Source: Thuidium tamariscinum
Taxonomy: Eukaryota > Streptophyta > Bryopsida > Hypnales > Thuidiaceae
Assembly: GCA_947034885.2 (NCBI GenBank)
Contig: OX344750.2
Coordinates: 4,774,001 to 4,838,000, forward strand
DNA: 64,000 bases
Direction of reading: 5' to 3'
Shown here: piece by piece, positions 47,401 through 57,967 of the stretch
Layout of the letters: every line of letters starts with the position of its first letter
How positions within the stretch are numbered: the stretch's first letter is position 1
Position numbers and translations under genes: made by a program
Notes under the pieces: generated by a model
Seen by the model: the letters and a program-made list of their open reading frames with translations, nothing else
What the model was told of the DNA's origin: nothing
The model's database searches: none

Positions 47401-50400
47401 CCATTTGGATCAAAGCCAGCTACAGTAGAGAAGAAGTCGCATACAAGAAGCCCTGTGACGTCTTCTAAGGAGGGAAATCAGTCATCGGATATTCTCCCTC
47501 TCACCAACCCGATTGCTGTTACTGAGGTAGTCTGTGGCGTTGGACCGAATTGGCGTACAGAAGGCCAAGACTCCGCGTTGAACTTGCCTCCCAGCGCCCC
47601 ACTGTTGCATGAGTCACCTATTCAAATTGTTGGTGGCCAGAACATGGAATGCGATGAAGATGGCTTGAATGTCATGCCCACAGCGTCCAAAGTTTCTGAA
47701 GTAAGGCAGACTTCAATTTACATTCACTGCATTGCTACCTCAATTTCGCTTGAATTCGGGTCGCACATTTCCTCCTTTTTACATGTTCTATGCTGTGCAA
47801 GAGAGGAAGTTTTCATTGTGATTCTATTTTTTTTTAAATATCAATGCACAATGTGTACAGAATGCAGATCCCTTGCTGCCCCCAACAGCAGCTGATCCGA
47901 TTATTGAAGAGAGTGGACTTCAGGGAAGCATGGGTGCTGAAGATCCCTATTCCTTCACTTATCCATGGCCAGCAAAGCGCTCCAAGAAAATCGACGATGA
48001 ATTAGAACATCCCCCACCATGTATGCCTATGCAGGAGGGCGATGCTGCGAATACTGTGCGCTCCGAACAAACCTCAGCCGACGTCCTTGGTCATGGAACC
48101 GCTGACTGTAAGTTGCGTCCTTCCTACAATTCTATTTCATTTTTTTTCCTTCTTCCACACACACTTGTAATGGGTTTTTCTGAATGAAGGAAAAGCTCTT
48201 TTGTTCACCTTCTGATCTACTCTTAATTTTGACAAATCACTTCTCGAATGTGCGTGCGCTCTGTAGGTATCGAGTTGTATTGTGAGGCATAGGTTTAGGT
48301 GTCTCTACAACGTCTGTGCTTTCAGGATAATGTGTCTCTAATATTATAGAAATGATTGGGTACTATGTGAGAATTACGTCTGTAATGTGTGAGTACTATA
48401 TGGATATCAATGGATACTACACGCTACTACATGACTAGTCCGTTTGTACTGTCTGAGTACTACATGGGGGTCAGTGGATACTACAGGGTACTACATGAGT
48501 ACTTAGTCTGTACTATCTTAGTACTACATGGGTGTCAATGGATACTATAGGGTACTATATGCGTACTGTGTCGATACTAGCATTTGCAGTGTGCGACTAC
48601 AGTTGTAATGTCTTGGTCAACAGTCTTTGTTACTGTGATTTATAGCCCATATGTTTTTCTCTTCTCTTCTTTAGTAGTTTGCAAATAGGAAACGCTTCTA
48701 ATTCTTGATGTGCTTTTGCACAGGTAAGGAAACAACGTCTCCTGCTACCATTGCTGACGACTCAACTTCCCGCGTCCTTCGTACACGACACAATACAGGA
48801 ACACCGACATCAGTCACTACCTTAGCACCAGCTCAACTTCCTGTGAAACCAAAGAAGAGCAAGGTGGGTGGTAAGAAGTGACTTGCTTCCTAAATGGAAG
48901 TACAGGCTCTGTGTCCAAGGTTTTTTCTAAACCATGTTTTGATTGCAGTAGTTTACGTGCACCTCTTTTTTGTAACGACCTCAGTACGTTGAGAAGCCTC
49001 AGCATCCACAAGACCCTAGTAGGCCGAAGCTAGTATAGTTGGTCTCGGCTGGGATGTGGCCCTGCAGTTTCAGATGAAAGTCAATGTGGGCCTATGGAGT
49101 GGTTGATGGCCCACTGGAAACGTGTGGGCCGTAGGCGAAAGCGCAGGCCTCAACTAGCCATGGGATACCACGCAGTTCTCGTTTTCCATGCGATGCAAGA
49201 CAGTGTTCCTCTTCTGTAATCGAATTGTATGATTCACTATTTTAATACAACAATATTGCGAATGGTATGTCTTTCTTCTTCAAGTCTGTGGATGTTGCTG
49301 TAATTGTATAATAGAATGTCTGTACATGTACGGTTTCCATAGAAAGCATTGTCCTCCATTTTTTGAAGTACTTGCTACTATAAGTTTGCTATTGCCCTGT
49401 GTATGATAAGGTCTTTTGAACAGGGGGATCCTACTGTCCTTCATTTTGACTTGTCTAAAGGTCTCGAAAGCATCCCGATTATTGTGCATGAGGGTGAAGC
49501 CTCAGACGATTTTCCTGCTTTCGATGACTCCTTCACTTATATCCGGTCGCCCGGAATCCATTCCTCCGTCACTGTGGAAACGCTCCCTCCACTGCGATTC
49601 GGGGACGTGGTACACACTGACCCACATGATGGCAGGTGCATTGATAAGCCTACAACATGTGTATGTGAGTTGGGAGGACAAGAAATGCCTTACCTCACTT
49701 CAGGACTTCTACAGCCTCGATACATTAAGGAGGTGCGTTTCCGCTGTTTTCTTGTATGCACCATATAATAGAACTTGTATTGCACCCTCCTACTAACAGC
49801 TGTTCAGTGTAGTACTAATGGGGTTGGGTCTGTGGGACTGTGCAGTACTTGAGGCGACAGAGAGGAAGTTGGAGCAGTTATATTTACTGTAGTGGAAAGG
49901 CGACATGTCCAGAGAACCGAAATGGCAAGTGCCAAGGCCATCAGCGTCTCGAATATATCACCGAGTGTAGCAACAAATGTGCTTGTTCACCGACTTGTCT
50001 CAATAGGGTTGTTCAAAGAGGAGTGACAGCAAAGTTGCAGGTGAGAGTACACTATGACAATTTTAACAGTGCCTTCCACTTATGAGCACATGGCCTTGAT
50101 GAGAAAAGCACTGACCGCTTGTAATTCTCCAATACAAGCAGGTCTTCTATGTTAACAAGCAAAAAGGATGGGGCATTCGCACACTACAGTACCTGAAACC
50201 AAGACACTTCTTATTTGAATATGCAGGAGAGGTGGTCACCAATGCAGAGTTGCTCAGACGAGGTGATCGACTGAAGTATTCTCTAGCTTTGACAACAGAT
50301 TGGCAGACTGAGGCAGCTGAGGACGACAACTCCCTCCTATGCATAGACTCAACGGTGTTCACGAACGTTGCCCGTTGGTTAAATCATAGGTATTACTTGA

Positions 50401-50788
50401 AGAACTGCCTCTTCCAGTTTGATTTACTTGCAACAATGAAATGACTGGAGAATAGTAAATGATTTGCACTGAATGTGGATGCAGATGCGGTGACGCAAAT
50501 GTCATGGACATGGCAGTGTGGATTGACAGGAGGAGTCCAGCTTTGTATCATGCAAGTTCACAAACCCTGAGTGCTGTGAATGTAATTCAATGGAAGTTCT
50601 GTTCCCCATAGCATTGTGGATGCACATGGTACTAACGAAGTTTCCCAAATCTGAAACAGGTGGCGTTCTTTGCCAGCCGACTTATTTTTCCAGGGGAGGA
50701 GCTGACATGGGATTATGGCATTGACTTCAATGAAGATGGAACACCATTCATTTGCAGCTGCAGTAGTGAGCTCTGTAGGGGAATCTGA
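44452..50788 (+). CDS. SUVR-type SET-domain histone methyltransferase with RING-H2-like N-terminal half
   Basis: Exons 44452-45527, 46320-47080, 47246-47700, 47861-48107, 48724-48863, 49424-49732, 49846-50040, 50142-50389, 50485-50551, 50660-50788; every junction keeps phase and the total is 3627 nt (1208 aa). Residues 1-150 are Lys/Ser-rich and basic. Residues 150-355 are an unrecognised folded-looking region. A coiled coil lies about 362-470. A RING-H2-like finger follows: C522-x2-C525, C537, H541-x2-H544, C547, C558, C563. The linker to 893 is low complexity. After that comes a SUVR pattern: DLSKGLE, Cys-rich pre-SET (CSGKATC, CSNKCACSPTC), GWGIRT, EYAGEVV, NHRCGDAN, ELTWDYGIDF and post-SET CSCSSELC. 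The key Asn-His and Tyr are present. SUVR enzymes methylate histone H3 lysine 9 in the nucleus, mostly on transposons; a coupled ubiquitin-ligase role is inference. Alternative: two genes, the first ending with the stop at 48882 if the intron after 48863 is kept. Confidence 0.75.
45528..46319. repeat. Intron 1 with AGTACT-rich sequence
   Basis: A 792-bp intron of the RING-SET gene. It contains many short palindromic words of the type AGTACT/GTACTA (for example near 45885, 46089 and 46121-46144). Similar clusters occur at 48370-48580 and 61700-62800 and in the ~740-bp TIR elements. Confidence 0.6.
48360..48590. repeat. AGTACT-rich degenerate repeat in an intron
   Basis: Degenerate copies of 'gagtactacatggg(t/g)gtcaatggatactacagggtact' about 65-70 bp apart within the intron 48108-48723 of the RING-SET gene. 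Confidence 0.65.
50552..50659 (+). other. GC-AG intron in the SET domain
   Basis: The donor is CAT/GCAAGT and the acceptor AACAG/GTG. The join gives ALYH-VAFFASR, exactly the spacing of SUVR SET domains. No GT donor fits near it. GC-AG introns are a known minor class. Confidence 0.75.
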
Positions 50789-51233
50789 TTTCCACTTGCA
50801 ATCCTGGAGCAATTTCACTAGATGTGAATAAGTGGGTGCACTTTAATAAAAATGGAATCACTACTTGTGAAAACGTTGGTAGTTTAAATGCATTCAGTTC
50901 AGTTTCGAGGATGCATTGTGCATACATGGTAGGCTCAGAAGATGTGGGTTACACAACATAGGTACACTGCAAGTGTACCATGAAATTCAGTAAGTCCCTA
51001 ACAGTGGTAAACATACTGAATGATTACATTTGTATTGATGTGGAGACCTTTCACAGGAAGTGAACGTCTTGTACATATTTGAAGTCCTGAATCTTATATG
51101 TGTTGAGTTGATTTCAGTTGTGTTGCACTTGGTTTTTCCTGTTTACTTGAAAACCAAAAATATGTAACATTAGAAGGAGTAGTGGTTATCCTGAATACGA
51201 AATACATTCACATCAATTGCATTACAACAACAA
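50789..51233. other. 3' flank of the RING-SET gene
   Basis: AT-rich, no coding sequence. AATAAA-like aataaaaatgg at 50844 may be the poly(A) signal. Confidence 0.4.
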
Positions 51234-51538
51234 TAGATTTGTAACTTGGGGGGACACTCCCCACATTTTAGAAACACACTTGTGGCGGAATATGTAAAAC
51301 ATGTAATACCCCCTAAAATTTCATTTTTTTTGGAAATAAAATTTTGAATTGATTGTACTACTTTTAAAGTTTATGTTTTGAATTATTGATATTTTTTTAA
51401 TGCTACTAGTTATTTTTTATGCATTTTTAAAGAAAAAATATACATTGTAAAGTTGAAAATAACTTTCACACCCTAGCCTATATTATATAAGAACAAAAAT
51501 TTGAGAAATGAAAATAGAATTCTATAGAATAGCTTTCT
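51234..51538. repeat. Inverted-repeat block B, left copy
   Basis: From agatttgtaacttgggggg to tatagaatagctttctg this block matches the reverse complement of 56921-57225 over about 300 bp with scattered differences. It abuts the TIR element at 51541 directly. Confidence 0.8.
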
Positions 51539-51540
51539 GG

Positions 51541-52251
51541 ATAGTCGCAAGAAAGGGTGGTCCTATTTCTTGTCACAGTTCGAGTTGCGTCGTTTGTTTC
51601 AACCCTATCTTTCGGAGAACGAAGTTAATGGACTTGAAATTTTTATTAAAGATGACCAAGTTGTTGATGAAGAGAATTCCTATTCTTCAGAAATTTCCAA
51701 AGAAGTTTATATAATGAAATTCTAATTTGGCTAATCTGTCACACTGTGCGATTCAGGGGTTCTCAGTACTGTGAAGTATCCACTAATAATGATGTAGAGC
51801 TAAAATTTGTAGGGGCTATTCCAACTCTAGAGATTTATGTGCCCACCCAAGAAAAAAAAAAAAAAATTAGAATATGCTGTCCACATGCACGCAAACAGAG
51901 GTCCCTCGCGTGCGCAATTCCAAAGAGTGAATATGGTTTTCAATTTTTTTTCTTAGATAAAATTTGATCACCAAAAAGTTTCCACAAATGGCCGAATTGT
52001 GGATTTTTTTAATTCAAGCTTTTCTATTTATTATTAATTCAGACGTCATTGAATCCCTTTTTTGTGACCATCTCGATTTTTTGGAAGAACAGTAAAATGC
52101 CAGTACTAAAAGTAGTCATGGTACTCAAAACAGTACTATTAGCCGCTGATTTTCTGGATCAACGGCTGAGACGGTTCCATTTCACAGTACTAATAGTACT
52201 CGTAGTACTAAGCAAAAAAATGACAGTTTCGGCAAAACGCTACAACAGCCC
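51541..52251 (-). mobile_element. ~740-bp TIR element, copy 2, one end eroded
   Basis: Matches the reverse complement of 57226-57967 across nearly its full length, including the paired agtact clusters at 52108-52215. The left terminus is intact-like (gtcgcaagaaagggtgg); the right terminus is shortened to aacgctacaacagccct. Confidence 0.75.
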
Positions 52252-52919
52252 TATATACTATTTCTACATCTTCAGGTTTCAAGAAAGAAAGCTTGGAATT
52301 TCTAGGATGGACTAGAAAAATGTAAGGGATTCTTAGGACATTGCAAAAAGCTGCATATTTAATTTAGAAAAGTCATTTGAAGATTTCAATTGCACACACA
52401 ATTATTACAAGAGTCCCTCAAGAAATAAGGTGAATATATACATATCATTGAAAGAAGGTTTGACTTCTACCTAGTCCAATATAAAGATAGAAAAGTTATC
52501 CAAGTTCATGAAGAATGAAAGCTAGCTCTAGTGATATAATATAGATTTAGTACAGACCTTCTACTAAAGTAGTTTTCCACTAGAGCATGGTTGCTAGCGT
52601 GCAAGCCTTGAGCGGTGAGCTTGTGAGCCTATGAGCGGGAAACTTTTTTTTTCTAAAAAGAAAATCACTATCTATAACCGTGGATGTACCTATGACCGTG
52701 GTTGTAAATAATCCAAATTGTTTTTCCATTGTTTGGTTCAGGATTTTCCTTTTTCTGTTTGGAAATATGGAATTAACCAGAAGTTATAGTTTTCAAATTT
52801 GGAGTCAATAAAACTGTCCTTGTATGGCATCTATTGCATAATGCTTGAGGTTGAGGGGTGGGTTCAGGGCCCCTCACCTTCTATTTTTTGAAAATACATT
52901 ACATTTTGAAGAAGATGAT
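52252..52919. other. AT-rich stretch, nothing recognised
   Basis: No gene or clear repeat. Short near-duplicate phrases (gtggatgtacctatgaccgtgg) only. Confidence 0.4.
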
Positions 52920-53930
52920 TTATCCATTGCATCTTCTATTTTATGAATGGAGACTTCTTTGGAGGTGAATATTTATTTATTTATTTCCTTGGGTTCAAGA
53001 CTTTGATAGAGTTGAACTTCCATATATTGATCATTTTTGAGGTGAATGATTCTTGGATGGAGACTAGGATTTAAAAGAAATGGTACACTACAAGAGAAAG
53101 GGGTGTCTTTTAAAAGTATAGTCCTAGAGATAAGATTATAAGTAATGACCTTTTTGGAAATTTCAAGTAAGAAAAAAAAGTCTTTCTAGTAAAATTTTAC
53201 TAGAAAGACACTTATTTCTTACTTGAAATCTCCTTAAAAGGTCATTACTTTAAATGTAATCTCTAGGACTATACTTAGAACACTCCTTTCTCTTGGAGTG
53301 GTATTTCTTTTCTACACTCCATCTGCTTACCAAGAAGACATTCATAGTCTAGGTGAATATTAATTGCACTCCCTATTTTTTCCTATGGAGACATCCATAG
53401 AGGTGAATTCCAATGTATTTGACTATTCTCCATTTTTTTTCATGAAGAGGTGAATATAAATTTGGCTTCCCATTTTTTTTAAGAAGACTTTTTAGTCTAG
53501 GTGAATTTTAATTTGACTCCTTGTTTTTTTGTATACAGACATTAATAAGGGTGAAATTCTACTTATTCCCCTTTTTTCCATTCAAAAGACGTGAATTTCT
53601 ATCTGACTCCCTTTTTTTTATAAAGACTTATTCACTCCAGGTTAATATTTATTTCACTCCGCATTTTTTTAATCCTTATTTATTAAGTCTAAGTGAATAT
53701 AAATTAGACTCGCTCTTTTTTGGGAGGAAAACTTTTGTAGTCGCAGTGAAAATTTATTTGACTCCTCCTTTTTTGGTTCTGAAACTTTCATGGAGATTAG
53801 TATTTCTTGAACTCTTCATATTTTTGTACAGAGACTAGCAAGGAGGTGAATAGTTATTTCACTCCTCATTTTCTTCTAGGTAAACTTTCATAGAAGACAT
53901 TCTTTTATTTCACTTTTCATTATTTTGGTG
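52920..53930. repeat. Degenerate minisatellite, unit about 60-65 bp
   Basis: At least ten diverged units of the form 'ga(c/g)(t/a)tt..(t)ag(a/t)ggtgaat(a/t)tt.att.gactcc..tttttt' follow each other. The array is interrupted by the CACTA MITE at 53086-53300. Short ORFs here are by-products of the repeat. Confidence 0.7.
53086..53300. mobile_element. CACTA-type MITE inserted in the minisatellite
   Basis: 215 bp, CACTACAAGAGAAAGG at the left and CCTTTCTCTTGGAGTG at the right. Exact 3-bp duplication GTA (53083-53085 and 53301-53303). The arms pair over most of the length, meeting at tagtaaaattttacta, so it forms a long hairpin. Confidence 0.92.
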
Positions 53931-54606
53931 AGGAATGAAGAAAATTTTTGGGTTCCATGGTACTCAGAATAGGAATTTCTGTAACATCTAATGAGATTTG
54001 ATGCATACTATGATACCATGATCTAATGAGGCTATATATTTATATGGATCAACTCTTTTTATTGAAAGGCTTAATATTACCCTCTACAAACAAATCATTG
54101 GTATACTTGCATTTTTCCTCTGAGGTGAATTTTGTTTGTACACCCATTTCTTTTTGTCGTGCACTTCTATCTAAGAAAATACAAGACTGTAGCCAAAAAC
54201 AAATTACACAATATATAGCCATAAAACACAGAAATCCAATTGTAAAGAAAATTCACACATACTATTTTGACTCATGAGATACATCTATCTTATGAGTCTA
54301 ATTTGCAATAGACTATATTGCAGAATCCCTGTCACTAGAAGAGTCTGAAGTCCCTCTACCCTCGGAAGCTGATTCATCTATAAATTGTAAAACATTTAGA
54401 GCCCTATCACTACTTCTGAAAACCTAAGTGCACCAATGTTTCATGCACTTGTAAATGATAGCCATCACTAAATGCAAAGTAATTTTCTTTATGATTTGTC
54501 AATACTATGTAATTGCATTGTCAGGATTATTTGGTTCATGAGCTAATATATGAAGGCATATTAAAACAATCAAGAGACTCTTTTACTTGAAATTATATCA
54601 ATTTTA
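53931..54606. other. AT-rich stretch, nothing recognised
   Basis: An 83-codon frame at 54026-54277 has no recognisable motif and is biased to A/T codons. Nothing else seen. Confidence 0.45.
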
Positions 54607-55337
54607 GGGTCATTGCAAGAAAGGGCGTCCGTTTTTGTAGCGTTCTGGATTTGGACGCTTCTATTTTCCGGGAGTACTATTTAATTAGAAAAACAATTTT
54701 AAAAAAACATGAAAAATATACAAAGTGCATATACCTTAAAGAAGAAGGTTCCCTATGAAGGAAAAGCTTAGGAAAATTCTTTAAGTAGGAGAATTAGAAA
54801 AGTGCCAAAACTCATTAAAATGGGCATATTTAGATTTTAATTTGTAAAAAATAGGAAAAGTTATTTTTCTCAAATCTAGAAATTGGCCATTTGGGTAGAG
54901 TTGATGGTGATGAGATTTAACCAAAAAAATTATCTTAGTACCATCATTAATGTTCAGAAATTGCATGCAATGGGAGTGCTGTTTGCATGCATGTGGAGGA
55001 CATAAAATAATGTATTTTTAGATTCCCTTTGGTAGAAATATGCTTCCCTACTATGCAAATGCACCATGGAAATTTCAGCTTCAGATCATTTAATTTTGGA
55101 ACTCCGAACGTAGTAAAAATCCCTGAACCTTTGTTTGTAACAAATTAAGAAAAATGATTTTTAAATATAATTTTTTTTTAAATTTCTGGGAAATTACGGA
55201 TGTGAAAACCATCAAGTTAGAGAGGTCCAATAATTATTTCATATTGTTAGATCTTTAGATTCAAAAGTTATAGCAGAAAAGAATGACGTCACTCCCATTG
55301 TGACAGAGAATAGGACCGGTGTTTCTTGCAATGACCC
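54607..55337. mobile_element. ~740-bp TIR element, copy 3 (best ends)
   Basis: gggtcattgcaagaaa at the left and tttcttgcaatgaccc at the right are perfect 16-bp inverted repeats. Flanks are TTA on the left and ATTA on the right; the target duplication is unclear. 731 bp with no ORF of note. Internal order matches 21394-22142 and 57226-57967. Confidence 0.85.
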
Positions 55338-56220
55338 ATTATTACATTCAAGTATGACATATATTTATATTTATATATATAAGACAATGATTTGAAGACT
55401 AAGGTCAACCATTATCTATTATGTAGTTCAATATTTATATGGCAGCGTGTTGAAAATTTCCATCTTCCTAGTTGAAAACTGATTGTCATATTCTGTGAAG
55501 GGGAAAGCATAGCTCTAATTAGAATTTAAATATGTGGAATGACATTTCATAAAACATATAAAAAATTAATTGATGTAAGTAATTTTTCAGCTTTGAACAG
55601 ATTGTAAGTTCAATTTCAAATGATTGATATTTTGCAAAAAATGAACTCATAATCTTTAATTACATTAATATATGACTTCATTAAGAATATTATAAGGGAG
55701 TTCATTTATTCCATTTTAGAAATTATAATTAAAGTCACAATTTTTTGTCACCTTTTAACATTGAGTAATATAAAAAGGCACCTAATATATAGGTTTGAAT
55801 TACTAACATTTATATGAGCCATTTATTGAAGCCATTATTTTAGGGGCTTGGACATGAGGACAATTCCAGAATGATTGCAAGGAAAACCTATATTGATTTT
55901 GTTCCATTTTCACGGTACTCATACTAAATTCTCTGAAATATTTGAAGTTAGAATTTCTTGGAATAACGGTGTTTGTAGCTACAAGTCTACTAGAGGACCA
56001 GTTCTTCCAAATTTACCTTCAAATTCATGTTCTGGGTTCTAAATAGTTATAAATATCTGCAAATTACTTAGAATCAATTATCATGTTTTAGGAATGTGTG
56101 GCTAAATATAGAGAGCATTTTATTCATTTTCTGTAAAAAAAAAAAAAAAATTACAAAGAAGGTAGGGACCATTGAAAACAACAAATCAATTATACATAAT
56201 TTAGGTTGCCTCCAAATTTG
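55338..56220. other. AT-rich stretch, nothing recognised
   Basis: No gene, no repeat identified apart from A/T runs. Confidence 0.45.
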
Positions 56221-56259
56221 AGACATTAGTATTTTGCACATATAATTTAGTATGATCTT

Positions 56260-56508
56260 TTGGATCCTCTGGGTTGTATTTATAAGAATCCGTATGTAGA
56301 ATTGGGTGCACAGTTGGGTATGAAGTGTAGTAAAAGACAAATTGTTTGGTTAATAGAAATCGTAGATGAAGTTGGAATGACTAGAACTCTTGAATTAAGG
56401 TTCCTCGAAGTTTGCCCGTTGCGGTGCTCTAATTCTGTTTTCCTTGCATTGGTTGATTGTTCAAGAGTTATCAACTTAGTTGAAGCAATTCAAAGGAGTG
56501 AGGGTTGA
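56260..56508 (+). pseudogene. Unrecognised coding-like fragment
   Basis: An 82-codon frame that ends at a TGA, with balanced amino acids (CSKRQIVWLIEIVDEVG, FLEVCPLRC) unlike the A/T-driven frames around it. It begins without a convincing start, so it may be a 3' exon or the remnant of a transposon or gene. I do not recognise the family. Confidence 0.3.
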
Positions 56509-56920
56509 AAAGTGATGTGTCATGTTTTGAAATTTAATTGGATCCTTCGATTTTACAAAGCGCTATGGCTACTTCTGGTTGGGGAGATTTGGCTAGTGCA
56601 ATTTCTTTGGTGGTTCTTTACAAATCTTAGGGAGGACGCTCCCATTGCATTTGGGGTACCGACTTGCAGCAAAGAGATTTTCTGACCCCCTATTTACTTT
56701 TGAATGAACTCTACTTTCATCCTACAATTTTGAGCTTCATTTAACAATGACTAAAGGTTTCTATTGATAGAAACCTTAGTTCCAAATAAGATAAGATATG
56801 TTGTTTAGAAAGGGTTGAAAAATGAACAAAAATGGCATGTTTTTCAACTACAATATTTATAGAGATCACATGAAGATGACTATTGCATCAGTATTCAGTT
56901 GAAAAAAACTTTCAATACAA
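56509..56920. other. Short gap, nothing recognised
   Basis: Slightly less AT-rich next to the fragment, with phrases such as 'ctatggctacttctggttggggagatttgg' that may continue the same remnant in another frame. Confidence 0.3.
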
Positions 56921-57225
56921 AGCAATTCTATAGAATTCTTTTTTTCATTTTCCAATTTTTTTTTCGTATATCATATAGGCTAGGGTGTGAAAGTTATTTT
57001 CAGCTTTACAATGTATTTTTTTTCTTTAAAAATGCATAACAAATTACTAGTAGCATTAAAAAAATAACAATAATTCAAAATATAAACTTTATAAGTAGTA
57101 CAATCTATTCATAATTTTTTTTCCGAAAAAAATGAAATTTTAGGGTGTATAATTACAAGTATTACATATCCCGCCGCAAGTTCGTTTCTAAAATGTGGGG
57201 AGTGTCCCCCCGAGTTGCAAATCTA
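56921..57225. repeat. Inverted-repeat block B, right copy
   Basis: Reverse complement of 51234-51538, about 300 bp. On the minus strand it follows the TIR element, whereas the left copy precedes its TIR element on the plus strand. Confidence 0.8.
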
Positions 57226-57967
57226 GGGCTGCTGCGAGAAAGGGTGAACGATTTTTGTAACGTTTTGCCAAAACTGTCATTCTTTTTCTTAGTACTTCGA
57301 GTACTATTAGTACTGTGAAATGGAACATTCTCAATCGTTGATCCCAAAAATGAACGGCTAATAGTACTGTTTCGAGTACTATGAGTACTTTTAGTATTGG
57401 CATTTTACTGTTCATCAGAAAAATCCAGATGGTCACAAAAAATGGATACAATGACGTATAAATTAATAAGAAATAAAAAATCATGAATAAAAAAAAATGA
57501 AATTTGGCCATCTGTGGAAACTTAATGGTGATCATATTGTATCTAAGAAATAAATTCAAAACCATATCCACTCTTTGGCATTGCGTAGCAAGGGACCTCT
57601 GTTTGCGTGCATGTGGACACCATATTCTAATGTTTTTTTCTATTTTGTTTTGGTGGGCACATAAATCTGTAGGGCGGGAATAGCCCGTACAAATTTTAGG
57701 TCTACATCATTATTTGTGGATAGTGGATACTCCACAGTACTGGAAACCCCTAAATCGCACAGTGTGACAGATTAGCCAAATTAGAATTTCATTATATAAA
57801 GTTTTCAGGAAATCTTTGAAGAATAGGAATTCTCTTCATCAACAAGTTGGTCATCTTCAATAAAAATTTCAAGTCCATTGACTTCGTTCTCCAAAAGATA
57901 TGGCTAAAACAAACGATGCAGCTCGAATTGTGACAGGAAATAGGACCACCCTTTCTTGCAAGTACCC
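57226..57967 (+). mobile_element. ~740-bp TIR element, copy 4
   Basis: Starts gggctgctgcgagaaaggg and ends ccctttcttgcaagtaccc. 742 bp. Contains two clusters of agtact words at 57290-57400. TA or TAT flanks both ends. Matches copy 2 in inverse orientation. Confidence 0.8.

Noticed and set aside
44452..48882. Annotating the RING-like half as a separate gene ending at 48882
   Set aside because: Possible, but the stop lies just past a GTGGGT donor and the next acceptor (49424) continues in phase directly into the SUVR DLSKG block, so the single-gene model was preferred.
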